DNA of 14,906 nucleotides. It comes from Bacillota bacterium. Lineage in GTDB: Bacteria > Bacillota > Clostridia > Lachnospirales > Lachnospiraceae. Location: assembly GCA_023437885.1 (NCBI GenBank), contig JAEZFH010000501.1, positions 1 through 14,906 on the forward strand, in the 5' to 3' direction. The notes beneath the pieces were generated by a model, which ran no database searches, had not been told where the DNA came from, and saw only the letters and a list, made by a program, of their open reading frames with translations. Positions 1 to 7,501 of this stretch are shown piece by piece. Within the stretch, counting starts at the first letter, position 1. Each line of letters starts with the position of its first letter. The position numbers were made by a program, and so were the translations under genes.

Positions 1-10
1 ATCTCTATCA

Positions 11-2377
11 TTATTTAGGAAGCGCATTCAGGATGGTCAGCTTACATCCCGTCTTGATGGCGAAACCATTGCTCAGAGTTATTACAATATTATTGGTTGT
101 GGTACTATCAGTTGTAAGCTTGTTAATCTTCGCATTTGATAGATATATGGTTGCTTTTCCGCCGGATATTTTTGCTGATCCGAAGATGGAGATACCGCCC
201 CAGGTTACATCCGAGATACTTACACCATAGGAATTGTTGAACAAGCCCAGCTCCAGGGTATAGGTAATTACCTCTTCGGTTACCGTTGTAGTGGAATTAT
301 CGGGATTCGTTACGGTAGAGGTCTTGGTCTCCTTAAGGCTGCCCTCGGTGATAGACCAGGCGATAGGTATATCCTTTAACGTAGCCGTATTAATCAGGGT
401 AATATCGACATCCTCATCCAATATCTCATTATTATTCAGATAAATCTCCAGCGGGGCTGCTTTGTCCGTAATATCAATCAGGTTGGACGTCTCAAAGCTT
501 GCTACATTTACCGTCACAGTAGCAGTGGCCACGGTGACATCCTCACCGTTGACATAGGAACCATACACCACGGTATAGTCCGTTCCGGGATTTAAAGTAT
601 AGCCGTCAAATTTCATGGAGCTGATGGCGGTTGAAACAGAGGTATACTGGTTAATCGCTGAGGGATCCATTACCTTCATGGTTCCAAGATCCAACCGGAA
701 CTTGAAGCTGGAATCGTCCTCCGTGTCCTTTGACAGGTATACCCGCTTAAAGCTTGCAGAATACTCATTGTTATCATCATCTGCCGGGTTGTTCACTCTG
801 GTATTGGGATACAGATACAGATGAACTCCGGCGGTGGCACTGCTTGTAATTACATCAGAATTTGACAGAGTAATTTTGCCGTATAACAATTCCTTGGTGA
901 CAGAATCAACATTCTCCGTCGAGGTAATCTTTGTAGTTATAATATACTTATCCGAATCTCCGGTACTGTTTGAATTCTTAGCTACCGTACTCTTACTAGT
1001 CACTGTTCCCCTGGCAATACCGTAGGTATCCACAAAGCTGATGGAGGATACGGTCGTAGAGGAAGCACTGTATAAAGTAAAGGATAGATGGCTGGGGGTT
1101 CTGCTGGTCTTACACACTCCTGCTGTCGTAATCAAAGTGGTCAGGGTAGAAGCAGTCGGAGAAGCCGGGTATTCCACACCGCCGCTTCCGGTAATATCCA
1201 GTTCAGCAGATGCCAAGGCATATTCCTCGCTGCCGGTAGTTCCGACAGATTTCTTACGTACATAAATATGACTGCCTTTTTTTACCTTGGTGTTGTCCAG
1301 AGAGATAGCCGTACCCGAATTTATCTCTGTCCAGGACGCAGTCTGATAATTCAGTTCAATATACTCTCCCACCACCGTATATTCAAAGGGAGCCTTGCTG
1401 CTCGCTGCCTTTACCTGAAGAGACAGGGAGGTTGAACTCGTGTAATTCAGGGAGATTCCGTTAGCATCTACACTGGGCGGTCCTTCCTGCAGCGGCACTG
1501 TTACTGTAGCCGTCTTTGAGATCAGAGCCGAGCTGGATGCATTCGTCCGAAACTGCAGATTTACTGCAGCTCGTGTACCGGAGCCTGCTTTGTATAACGC
1601 TCCGGGAGCAACATTCTTCAGCAGCAGTTCCGAATTGCTGTTAATATTGGTCCAATCCGTGGTAGTCCCATCAGAATTCACCGTGCGGTATGCCATCCCC
1701 TTCTTCACAGCAATTGTGAATTTGGAGCCGTTAATGGAGACCTGTGGTGCAGCCGCCTTCTTCGGTATCGTTATCGTAACTTCCTTGCTGGGGCGGAAGC
1801 CTACATTCGCGGTCCCGGAACCGTTAACCGGGGCAAGCCGGAAATATACCGTTGCTCCGTTGGCATAAAGAAGACTTAATTCTGTGGATATTGTATCTGT
1901 ATTCACGGTATTCCAGGTAGTACTTCCCTTTTTGCGCCATTCAATGGTACGGTTTCCTGCATTGCCAAAGGTAACTGTTCCTTTCACCTTATTAAAGGTG
2001 GTCTTGAAATTAGTGGCTTGCTTCGGGATTGTCACCGAGATAACCGAGGTGGATTCATTTCCTTTAAAGGTCATTACATAGTTCCTGGTTGTACTCACCC
2101 ACGAAATATCCATTGTAATTGTTTTACTGCTGCTGATGGTTCCCGGCACTTCCTCCCAGGTTTTCTTCGTAGAATCCGAGAAATATACCGTGGTATCACC
2201 AGAGTTTAATTGCAGGGTGATGGTGCTGTTCCGGTAATTAATCTCCTTTACACTAATACTGCCGGCGGCCTGAGCCGACTGTGGGAGCAGGAAGATCATT
2301 ACCAGCATTAATAAAAGAGTTGAAGTTAATCCCAAAAGTCTGCGGCCTTTTGTCCTGTTAATTTTGTCCTCACGCAT
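11..2377 (-). CDS. Secreted beta-rich repeat protein, 788 aa
   Basis: A large exported protein with no recognised catalytic domain. I start it at the ATG at 2377 and not at the in-frame ATG 36 nt upstream, because an AAAGGA SD sits 6 nt before it and the product then begins with a clean signal peptide: basic residues 1-13, hydrophobic 14-32, and an AQAAG-type cleavage site near 37-38. Residues about 40-396 form four repeats of about 80-100 aa. Each carries a T/S-W-x-x-(V/I) motif (Trp 74, 155, 242, 349), and the first three end in an alternating strand such as VTIPK or VTVPL, so they are probably beta-sandwich modules. The remaining half is Ser/Thr-rich and strand-forming. There is no LPXTG motif, SLH domain or C-terminal membrane anchor, so I infer that it is secreted or loosely wall-bound. 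It is monocistronic as far as the window shows. The function is unknown. Confidence 0.85.
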   Translation of the reverse strand: MREDKINRTKGRRLLGLTSTLLLMLVMIFLLPQSAQAAGSISVKEINYRNSTITLQLNSGDTTVYFSDSTKKTWEEVPGTISSSKTITMDISWVSTTRNYVMTFKGNESTSVISVTIPKQATNFKTTFNKVKGTVTFGNAGNRTIEWRKKGSTTWNTVNTDTISTELSLLYANGATVYFRLAPVNGSGTANVGFRPSKEVTITIPKKAAAPQVSINGSKFTIAVKKGMAYRTVNSDGTTTDWTNINSNSELLLKNVAPGALYKAGSGTRAAVNLQFRTNASSSALISKTATVTVPLQEGPPSVDANGISLNYTSSTSLSLQVKAASSKAPFEYTVVGEYIELNYQTASWTEINSGTAISLDNTKVKKGSHIYVRKKSVGTTGSEEYALASAELDITGSGGVEYPASPTASTLTTLITTAGVCKTSRTPSHLSFTLYSASSTTVSSISFVDTYGIARGTVTSKSTVAKNSNSTGDSDKYIITTKITSTENVDSVTKELLYGKITLSNSDVITSSATAGVHLYLYPNTRVNNPADDDNNEYSASFKRVYLSKDTEDDSSFKFRLDLGTMKVMDPSAINQYTSVSTAISSMKFDGYTLNPGTDYTVVYGSYVNGEDVTVATATVTVNVASFETSNLIDITDKAAPLEIYLNNNEILDEDVDITLINTATLKDIPIAWSITEGSLKETKTSTVTNPDNSTTTVTEEVITYTLELGLFNNSYGVSISDVTWGGISIFGSAKISGGKATIYLSNAKINKLTTDSTTTNNIVITLSNGFAIKTGCKLTILNALPK

Positions 2378-2410
2378 ATTTTTTCCTTTAACCTTTCTTC
2401 CTATTATTAA

Positions 2411-2540
2411 CATAAGGCAAGAGATTTACCTTGCCGTTGTTGGCATAAGGCAAGAGGTTTACCTTGCCGTTGTTGACAAAAGACAAATGTTTTTTCGCCT
2501 GTCGCTGTTAGATGAGACAAGTGCTTTCCTCCTGTCGTGG
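2411..2540. repeat. Four tandem hairpin units in the 5' region of the secreted protein gene
   Basis: Four imperfect units begin their left stem arms at 2416, 2449, 2482 and 2516, a period of 33-34 nt. Units 1 and 2 have the perfect inverted pair GGCAAG/CTTGCC around an 8-nt loop. Units 3 and 4 have GACA/TGTC instead, so the second stem pair changed from G-C to A-T on both sides. The array ends about 35 nt upstream of the start codon at 2377, so it lies in the presumed leader of that gene. Confidence 0.75.
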
Positions 2541-2584
2541 TTTGATATGAATTGGCAGCAACATCTTGATTACATACCGTATTT

Positions 2585-2655
2585 TTATGACATCCCAAGC
2601 AAAAAAAGGATACCATAACAGTTATCGGCACTTTATCCAAAACTTATGACATCCC
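2585..2655. repeat. 12-bp direct repeats around a weak promoter
   Basis: TTATGACATCCC occurs at 2585-2596 and again, identically, at 2644-2655, 59 bp apart start to start. The candidate minus-strand promoter at 2612-2640 lies between the two copies. Paired direct repeats of this kind can be regulator binding sites, but no regulator for them is recognised here. Confidence 0.45.
2612..2640 (-). promoter_or_regulatory. Candidate promoter for the 788-aa secreted protein
   Basis: On the minus strand TTGGAT is followed by a 17-nt spacer and TATGGT. Both hexamers are weak matches to the sigma-A consensus. The site is supported mainly by its position between two identical 12-bp direct repeats and upstream of the gene. 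A stronger promoter lies further upstream at 2979-3007, so this one may be secondary. Confidence 0.3.
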
Positions 2656-2725
2656 TTTACTATTTTTTTTAATTTATTCATCCGTCTTGTTAAATCGTAT
2701 GTCACAGCATGATATTCCTTTCTTA

Positions 2726-2823
2726 TTCCACCAGATAATGCCCTGCCTGTCAATCCGTCTTTTGTCTCAGCGGATTCAGCAGATTATGCCCTGGCTGTAC
2801 CGGGTCTTTGTCTTCACAGCAGA
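2726..2823. repeat. Degenerate tandem duplication, about 49-nt units
   Basis: CAGATAATGCCCTGCCTGT at 2732-2750 recurs as CAGATTATGCCCTGGCTGT at 2780-2798. The flanks also align: a TTC(C)A lead-in and a shared GTCTTTTGTCT/GTCTTTGTCT stretch. This suggests two diverged copies of a unit of about 49 nt. No credible gene covers the stretch. Confidence 0.5.
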
Positions 2824-2869
2824 AATATACCATGTAGGCTATCGCTGTTACTTTTATTTAACGGGGATG

Positions 2870-2910
2870 CTCCTGAAATAAAGAAAGGCACCGGATAGAA
2901 TCCGATGCCT
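2870..2910 (-). terminator. Intrinsic terminator reading on the minus strand
   Basis: On the minus strand AGGCATCGGAT pairs with ATCCGGTGCCT across a 3-nt TCT loop. All 11 positions pair if one U-G wobble is allowed, and the hairpin is followed by TTTCTTTATTT. On the plus strand the same position is an unpaired C/A and there is no good T-tract, so the orientation is minus. Confidence 0.65.
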
Positions 2911-2972
2911 GTAATATATCGCTTATTTTGACAACAGAGTAGAAAGCCCTAATGACTTTTTCTTCAAATTGT
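2870..2972 (-). ncRNA. Candidate short RNA or attenuated leader
   Basis: The strong minus-strand promoter at 2979-3007 would start a transcript near 2972, and an intrinsic terminator follows at 2910-2870, giving an RNA of about 100 nt. It has no SD and no ORF. A short stem (AAAGTC/GGCTTT) lies near its 5' end. It matches no riboswitch class that I recognise. It could be a free small RNA or a terminator-controlled leader of the secreted protein gene, whose start is about 500 nt further on. Confidence 0.4.
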
Positions 2973-2978
2973 ATTTAT

Positions 2979-3007
2979 ATCATATCCTCAAAATGCCAGA
3001 TTGTCAA
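2979..3007 (-). promoter_or_regulatory. Near-consensus sigma-A promoter
   Basis: On the minus strand a perfect TTGACA (3007-3002) is followed by exactly 17 nt and TATGAT (2984-2979). It is among the best promoter matches in the window. It points toward the secreted protein gene but first feeds the short leader that ends in the terminator at 2910-2870. Confidence 0.7.
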
Positions 3008-3087
3008 GAAAAAAACAGCAAAATCAAGAAATAATGAGCCGCAACTTTATGGGCTGCTGCCATGCCAGTCTGATCCGCCTCTTGAAT

Positions 3088-3116
3088 TTTACAAAAAATC
3101 CTCCTTCCTTTAAAAT
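3088..3116 (+). promoter_or_regulatory. Candidate promoter for the ABC permease pair
   Basis: TTTACA at 3088-3093, a 17-nt spacer and TAAAAT at 3111-3116 form a good sigma-A match (5/6 for each hexamer). Transcription would start near 3123, about 35 nt before the permease ATG. If this is right, the two permease genes make their own transcript with no ATPase gene ahead of them. Confidence 0.5.
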
Positions 3117-3157
3117 TAACAGGTATCTCAAAAACAATCCATTCCGGAGGAAATCAT

Positions 3158-4009
3158 ATGCTGCAATCTAAGCTATCCCGCCTTGGTCCGTCAGCCAGGG
3201 CTTATCTGTCCATCTTTCGGATGAAGGCCGCTGAAGGTCTTCAATACCGGATCGCCGCACTTGCCGGGGCTTCCATCAGTATTTTCTGGGTGTATGTCGA
3301 GATCCTTGTATATTCCGTCTTCTACCATCATGCCGACAACCCATCAGCCGGTCTGATGGCAGGACTGAACCTGAGGCAGCTGGTCACCTATGTCTGGCTG
3401 GCCCAATTTCTCTTCCTGATGCAGCCCATGAGTATCGACAGCGATATCTTAAGCAAGATACAAAGCGGCGATGTCTCCCTGGAGCTGTGCCGTCCCCTGG
3501 ACCTCTACCATCATTGGTTTGCGCGGGTGGCTGCCGGAAGATTAACTCCCCTCCTATGGAGGGGCTCCATTATCCTGATGATAAGCCTGCTGATGCCCCG
3601 TGCCTACCGCCTCGGTCCTCCTGCTTCCCTTCCCGGACTCCTATGCTCTATCCTGTCCGTTTCCAGTGCTTTCCTGCTGTGCAGTGCTTACGGCACCCTG
3701 GTATGCATTATTCGCTTAAGCATCAGTTGGGGAGACGGTCCGACTTATATTCTTATGCTGGTTGGCGGTGTTTTATCCGGCAGTTATTTACCACTGCAGC
3801 TATGGCCGGATTTCCTTCAGCCCTTCTTGCTGTTGCAGCCCTTTGCAGGATATCTGGACCTTCCGCTCCGCCTCTATCTGGGAACCCTGCCGCCGGAACG
3901 CATCCTGTGGGCTCTGGGGCTTCAGCTGTCCTGGAGTATCCTGTTCATCCTGGCCGGCAAAGCTCTTATGAAGAAAAAAACGAACCGGCTGATCATCCAG
4001 GGTGGATGA
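3158..4009 (+). CDS. ABC-2 type transporter permease (COG4587-like)
   Basis: Integral membrane subunit of an ABC exporter of the ABC-2 / ABC2_membrane_6 type, 283 aa. The ATG follows GGAGG by 7 nt. About six hydrophobic segments are visible, near residues 32-55, 74-92, 132-148, 156-186, 195-215 and 250-272. Family-typical stretches include SGDVSLELCRPLDL in the first cytoplasmic loop and a G-x-LSGSYLPLQLWP-like segment before the last helices. It is followed after 26 nt by a second, related permease, the usual heterodimeric arrangement. In this family an ATPase gene normally sits directly upstream, but here the upstream neighbour is a divergent unrelated gene. The substrate is unknown. The protein presumably works in the cytoplasmic membrane with its partner and an ATPase encoded elsewhere. 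Confidence 0.8.
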   Translation: MLQSKLSRLGPSARAYLSIFRMKAAEGLQYRIAALAGASISIFWVYVEILVYSVFYHHADNPSAGLMAGLNLRQLVTYVWLAQFLFLMQPMSIDSDILSKIQSGDVSLELCRPLDLYHHWFARVAAGRLTPLLWRGSIILMISLLMPRAYRLGPPASLPGLLCSILSVSSAFLLCSAYGTLVCIIRLSISWGDGPTYILMLVGGVLSGSYLPLQLWPDFLQPFLLLQPFAGYLDLPLRLYLGTLPPERILWALGLQLSWSILFILAGKALMKKKTNRLIIQGG

Positions 4010-4035
4010 CCGGCCGGTTATAGAAAGGAAATGTT

Positions 4036-4827
4036 ATGTTTGCTGATATTCAATTATATTTTAAGTATATTAAGATGAATTTTCTGTCAGGCCTTCAATA
4101 TAAGGGCTGGCCATTGATGATACTTCAGGTATTCATTGTAGTAATCTCCGATCCCATCAGCCTGATTTTTATGTTCTCCCGTTTTGGCAGTATCGGTTCC
4201 TGGTCCGTGGAGCGCATTCTCCTGATCTACGCCATGGCCCTGACCAGTTTCGGCCTGGCGGAGACCTTTTTTCGTGGCTTTGATTACTTCCCCTGGAAGA
4301 TGGTGCGAACCGGAGATTTTGACCGGCTCTTATTAAGGCCCAGGTCGCTGGTTATCCAGGTAGCCGGCAGCTATTTTCATATTCACCGGATGGCCAGGGT
4401 TGTAAGCGGTATCTGTGCCATTCTCTGGTGTCTGAAGAAAATGCAGATCAGCTTAAGTCCTCTGGACTGCCTCATTCTAATTATGGCTCTGGCCGGAGGC
4501 TTTCTAACCTACATCGGTGTATTCATCTTTACCTCGGGGATTGCCTTTTTTACTATCAAGGCCTTGGACTGGATCTATATATTCACCAATGCAAGCTACC
4601 AGATTACCCGTTGTCCGATCGAGTATATGCCTAAAGTTCTTCGCAATCTCTTCACCTATTTCATGCCGATGCTTTTGGTCTGTTATTATCCTGCCGCAGG
4701 AATCTGTAATTGGGGCGAGCCCTATCCGCTCTCTTTTCTGTCCCTGCCTTCCGGAGTAGTATTCCTGATATTCTCTCTGGCAGTATGGCGTATCGGAGTA
4801 CGCCACTACACGAGCACCGGAAGCTGA
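4036..4827 (+). CDS. ABC-2 type transporter permease (COG3694-like)
   Basis: Second membrane subunit of the same ABC exporter, 263 aa. The ATG follows an AAAGGA SD by 6 nt, 26 nt after the first permease stop. The segment GDFDRLLLRPRSLVIQV near residues 95-111 is the hallmark loop of this subfamily and mirrors the RPLD loop of the first permease, so the two probably form a heterodimer. About six hydrophobic stretches are visible, including about 25-48, 57-75, 140-165, 168-190 and 235-258. Its stop codon is one base from the stop of the convergent serine hydrolase gene, with no room for a separate terminator. The substrate cannot be told from sequence. Confidence 0.8.
   Translation: MFADIQLYFKYIKMNFLSGLQYKGWPLMILQVFIVVISDPISLIFMFSRFGSIGSWSVERILLIYAMALTSFGLAETFFRGFDYFPWKMVRTGDFDRLLLRPRSLVIQVAGSYFHIHRMARVVSGICAILWCLKKMQISLSPLDCLILIMALAGGFLTYIGVFIFTSGIAFFTIKALDWIYIFTNASYQITRCPIEYMPKVLRNLFTYFMPMLLVCYYPAAGICNWGEPYPLSFLSLPSGVVFLIFSLAVWRIGVRHYTSTGS
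4787..4804. other. Hairpin at the end of the second permease gene
   Basis: GGCGTA and TACGCC form a perfect 6-bp inverted repeat around a 6-nt loop, about 20 nt before the stop codons of two convergent genes. There is no T-tract on either side, so it is not a classical terminator. It could act as a weak pause or a 3'-end stabiliser. Confidence 0.3.
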
Positions 4828-4828
4828 G

Positions 4829-6274
4829 TTATCCGAGACATACTCCCTTTACCCGTTCCGGCTGCGGTTCTTCAAAACCGAAATTTACCTTCAACTCCAT
4901 GGTAAGCTCCTGCTCTGTGAATTGAATTCGGAATTGCAGGCAAAAGGGCATGGCGGTAAGGCGCCATTGGATTAACAGCGTACCCTCCTTCTCCCAGATA
5001 CCGGTAAATGCCGCCGGTTCCATATTTCCCTGGAAGAACACCTTTCCAAAAGTCCATTTCCCGATTCCGACAGGATATCGTTCTTCCTGCTGCCCTGTAT
5101 CCAGACTCATCTCTATGGTTCCTTCCCGGAACACAAAGCTTATCCGCTTAAAATGAAACAGATTTTCCTCCAGATCATAACAGCGTCCGGCGATTCTTCC
5201 CTCCCTCGGCGAGGTGGTGCTGCCCTCGGGAAGAAGCAGCTTCAGATTGGCCAGCTTGTCCTTCAGCTCCTGATAATCACTGCCCTCAGTCAATGCATGC
5301 TCGGTGACTCCGGGCAGCAGCTTCTCCCATACAATTTCCAGAGGCAGCTGCAGATCCCGCATTCCGCCGGTGATTGCCAGTACCATATCCTGCTCCGGCA
5401 TTACGACACAGTATTGTCCGAAAGCACCGTCTCCCCGGTATGCCTGATTCCTGCAGCGCCAGAATTGATATCCATATCCCTGTCCCCAGTCTCCGCCGCC
5501 GTTCCTGGAATTATCACTTTGACTGGCAGTTGCTTCCTTAATCCATTCTCTCGAAAGCAATTGCTTCCCGTCAAGCACACCCTCCTTAAGATAGAGCTGT
5601 CCGAATTTGGCAATATCTTCGGTTCTTACCCGCAAGCCAAAGCCGCCGGTATTATATCCCCGCGGGCAGCTGTCCCAGGTGGCACCCTCAATTCCCAGCG
5701 GTTCCAGTAATCGGGGTCGCAGATAATCAATTAATTTCATTCCGGTAAGCTTCTGCAAAATAACGGAGAGCATATAGGTTGCTCCGGTATTATATAGAAA
5801 ATAGGTTCCGGGTTCCTTCTCCACCGGCACCTCCAGGAAGCCCCGGACCCAATCTCCGTCGCTTCTTTCCATCATATAGGAGGTAGTGTCCACCACATGC
5901 CCGGTGGACATAGACAGCAGATCCTTCACTTTCATCGCAGCAAGATTGCAGCCGGGCTCCGGGCATTCCTCCATAAAGTATGTAACAACACGGTCCTCTA
6001 CCGTAAGCAGGCCTTCCTGAACAGCAAAGCCAATTGCCGTAGAAGTAAAGCTTTTGCTCAAAGAGAACAGTACATGAGGCATCTTGCTCTCATAAGGCTC
6101 CCACCAGCCTTCCGCAATTACATAGCCATGCCTCAGCAGTATAAAGCTATGAAAATCCTGGATCATATCCTTCGTTCTGAGCTTCTCAGCTTCCTCCAGG
6201 AATGCCAGGACTGCCCGGGAGGAAACTCCCTGCTCCTCCGGTGTGCTTCTCGGTAATTCATAAATCCCATTCAT
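4829..6274 (-). CDS. Serine hydrolase, class C beta-lactamase-like (COG1680)
   Basis: A 481-aa member of the beta-lactamase/penicillin-binding transpeptidase-like fold, most likely a peptidase or esterase and not a resistance enzyme. The catalytic S-x-x-K is Ser71-Leu-Ser-Lys74. The second motif is the YNTGATY stretch at 161-167, as in the cytoplasmic branch of the family. The third motif position (the KTG box of lactamases) seems to be GDGAFGQ at 281-287, which lacks the usual Lys or His. Residues about 325-481 form a C-terminal beta-rich extension. There is no signal peptide and no membrane segment, so I infer a cytoplasmic location. The ATG at 6274 follows an AAGGAGGG SD by about 7 nt. It lies 73 nt beyond the three-gene operon on the same strand and may be co-transcribed with it, since I see no clear terminator between them. 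Confidence 0.85.
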   Translation of the reverse strand: MNGIYELPRSTPEEQGVSSRAVLAFLEEAEKLRTKDMIQDFHSFILLRHGYVIAEGWWEPYESKMPHVLFSLSKSFTSTAIGFAVQEGLLTVEDRVVTYFMEECPEPGCNLAAMKVKDLLSMSTGHVVDTTSYMMERSDGDWVRGFLEVPVEKEPGTYFLYNTGATYMLSVILQKLTGMKLIDYLRPRLLEPLGIEGATWDSCPRGYNTGGFGLRVRTEDIAKFGQLYLKEGVLDGKQLLSREWIKEATASQSDNSRNGGGDWGQGYGYQFWRCRNQAYRGDGAFGQYCVVMPEQDMVLAITGGMRDLQLPLEIVWEKLLPGVTEHALTEGSDYQELKDKLANLKLLLPEGSTTSPREGRIAGRCYDLEENLFHFKRISFVFREGTIEMSLDTGQQEERYPVGIGKWTFGKVFFQGNMEPAAFTGIWEKEGTLLIQWRLTAMPFCLQFRIQFTEQELTMELKVNFGFEEPQPERVKGVCLG

Positions 6275-6347
6275 ACATTACCCTCCTTGCCATCAGACGG
6301 CTAAAATCTGAAAAATACCTTTTTACCAACCTGATTTCCATTGTTTT

Positions 6348-6887
6348 TTAGTTGTTAAAAAATAGCTTTTTCCTTATTCTTCCCCAGAGAAAGCTTTGAA
6401 AGTACCGGTATGCCATATCATATACCGGCAGCACCGCCTGCCCGGCAAGCAGCATGACCATAAGAATGATGCCGTTTATCTCCCCCTGATAGATTAATCC
6501 GGGCAAAAAGAAAAGCAGCGGCAGATACATGATATTAAAGGCTGCATATTTAATCAGCCAATAAAGCTTCTGACGACTGATCTTCTGCTTCATACCGGTC
6601 AGCCGGTCAAAGGAGTATTCAATAACAATCAGATACATCCCCATCACAGCAAAGGTTATGCAATAGAACTTATTCGGTGCCAGGATCAGCCCCAGAAGGA
6701 TTGCAGCCAGGTAAAAGCCAAAGCCATACCGGATACTGCTTTCCCTGATCGCTATTCCCACTCCGAAGGAAGCCGCTCCCAATAGAAATAAGGTGTTAAA
6801 TTCAAATATTCCGCTTAATACAATGAGCAATACGGTTACAGCAAGCAACAAACCCAAAAAAGCCATCTTTTTCGCGTTTAGCAGCAT
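6348..6887 (-). CDS. Small polytopic membrane protein, third gene of the J-domain operon
   Basis: A 179-aa very hydrophobic protein with about five or six membrane spans and no domain that I can name. I use the ATG at 6887, giving MLLNAKKMAF, because GGGAGGAG lies 10 nt upstream. The longer reading frame from 6917 would start before that SD. The chosen start lies inside the last codons of the J-domain gene, which overlaps it by 10 nt (6878-6887), so translational coupling is likely. A basic tail (GRIRKKLFFNN) is probably cytoplasmic. Its tight link to a J-domain protein suggests that the two act at the same membrane site. That is inference only. Confidence 0.7.
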   Translation of the reverse strand: MLLNAKKMAFLGLLLAVTVLLIVLSGIFEFNTLFLLGAASFGVGIAIRESSIRYGFGFYLAAILLGLILAPNKFYCITFAVMGMYLIVIEYSFDRLTGMKQKISRQKLYWLIKYAAFNIMYLPLLFFLPGLIYQGEINGIILMVMLLAGQAVLPVYDMAYRYFQSFLWGRIRKKLFFNN

Positions 6888-7501
6888 GAAATCAGATCTC
6901 CTCCCATACATTCGCATAAGCTATCGGCACACCACAGATCGCAGCACAGATTACCGGCATTATAGCCGCCATTTCCCGAATTATACCGGGTACTGCTGTA
7001 TCTCTGGTTCTGCCATTGCAATTGGTTATACAAATTCGAATACTCCGGATTGTTCGGCTCCATTCTCATCGCCTGGGCGATGTGATCATTTGCGGTAACA
7101 TTATTACCGATACCTGCATTGGCAATGGCACTGAAATAATACCACCGCGCACTGCGAAACCCAATTCCGGAAAGTACATTCAAGGCCTCACGATATCGGC
7201 CTGCATTCAGATATCCGGCAGCCGCATTCAGCTCCACGGAATCATTGCCTCCTCCGGCAGAACCGGATGGTCCGTAAGCCGCCGAACTGCCATAGGAGTG
7301 ATACCCGCCCTCTCTTTCCTTCATGATCTGCTCATAAGCTTCCTGAACCTCCTTGAATTTCTCCTCGGCAAGACCGGCCAGCGGATTATCCACATAGGAG
7401 TCCGGATGATACTTGCGGCTCAGCTCACGGTATGCTTTTTTTATTTCTTCATTTGATGCATTGGGTGATACTTCAAGTACATTATAGGGATTCGATATCA
7501 T
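6878..7501 (-). CDS. J-domain protein with Cys-rich tail
   Basis: A 207-aa co-chaperone-like protein. Residues about 3-68 are a J domain with the HPD motif at His32-Pro33-Asp34, which in this family stimulates DnaK ATPase. A Gly/Ser/Tyr-rich linker follows, then about 60 residues that look like one or two TPR-type helical pairs, then a Gly/Asn/Tyr-rich spacer, then a tail of 23 residues with seven Cys (CC, C, C, C, CC) ending in GGDLISCC. It has no DnaJ zinc-finger (CxxCxGxG) region, so it is not canonical DnaJ. The start is the ATG at 7501, preceded by GGAAGGA, which overlaps the upstream gene by 20 nt; an upstream extension to 7618 has no support. The Cys tail could bind metal or be lipidated or membrane-bound, by inference. 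Confidence 0.8.
   Translation of the reverse strand: MISNPYNVLEVSPNASNEEIKKAYRELSRKYHPDSYVDNPLAGLAEEKFKEVQEAYEQIMKEREGGYHSYGSSAAYGPSGSAGGGNDSVELNAAAGYLNAGRYREALNVLSGIGFRSARWYYFSAIANAGIGNNVTANDHIAQAMRMEPNNPEYSNLYNQLQWQNQRYSSTRYNSGNGGYNAGNLCCDLWCADSLCECMGGDLISCC

Noticed and set aside
2407..2545. A CRISPR array
   Set aside because: The 33-34 nt units are contiguous and diverged, with no unique spacers between repeats, and there is no cas gene in the window.
2407..2640. Minus-strand 77-codon frame, rich in QQRQGK-type repeats
   Set aside because: The frame opens with TTG without a convincing SD, and its repetitive C-terminus is just the translation of the tandem hairpin array, which is open in more than one frame.
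2687..2881. Plus-strand 64-codon frame between the secreted protein and permease genes
   Set aside because: It has a TTG start, no SD and repeat-derived sequence, and it runs opposite to the better-supported leader and terminator.
3487..4023. 178-codon plus-strand frame inside the first permease gene
   Set aside because: It is a Pro/Ser/Cys-rich out-of-frame shadow. The permease frame has the SD, membrane segments and family motifs.
5153..5710. 185-codon plus-strand frame antisense to the serine hydrolase
   Set aside because: It overlaps the S-x-x-K hydrolase frame completely and has no SD or recognisable content.
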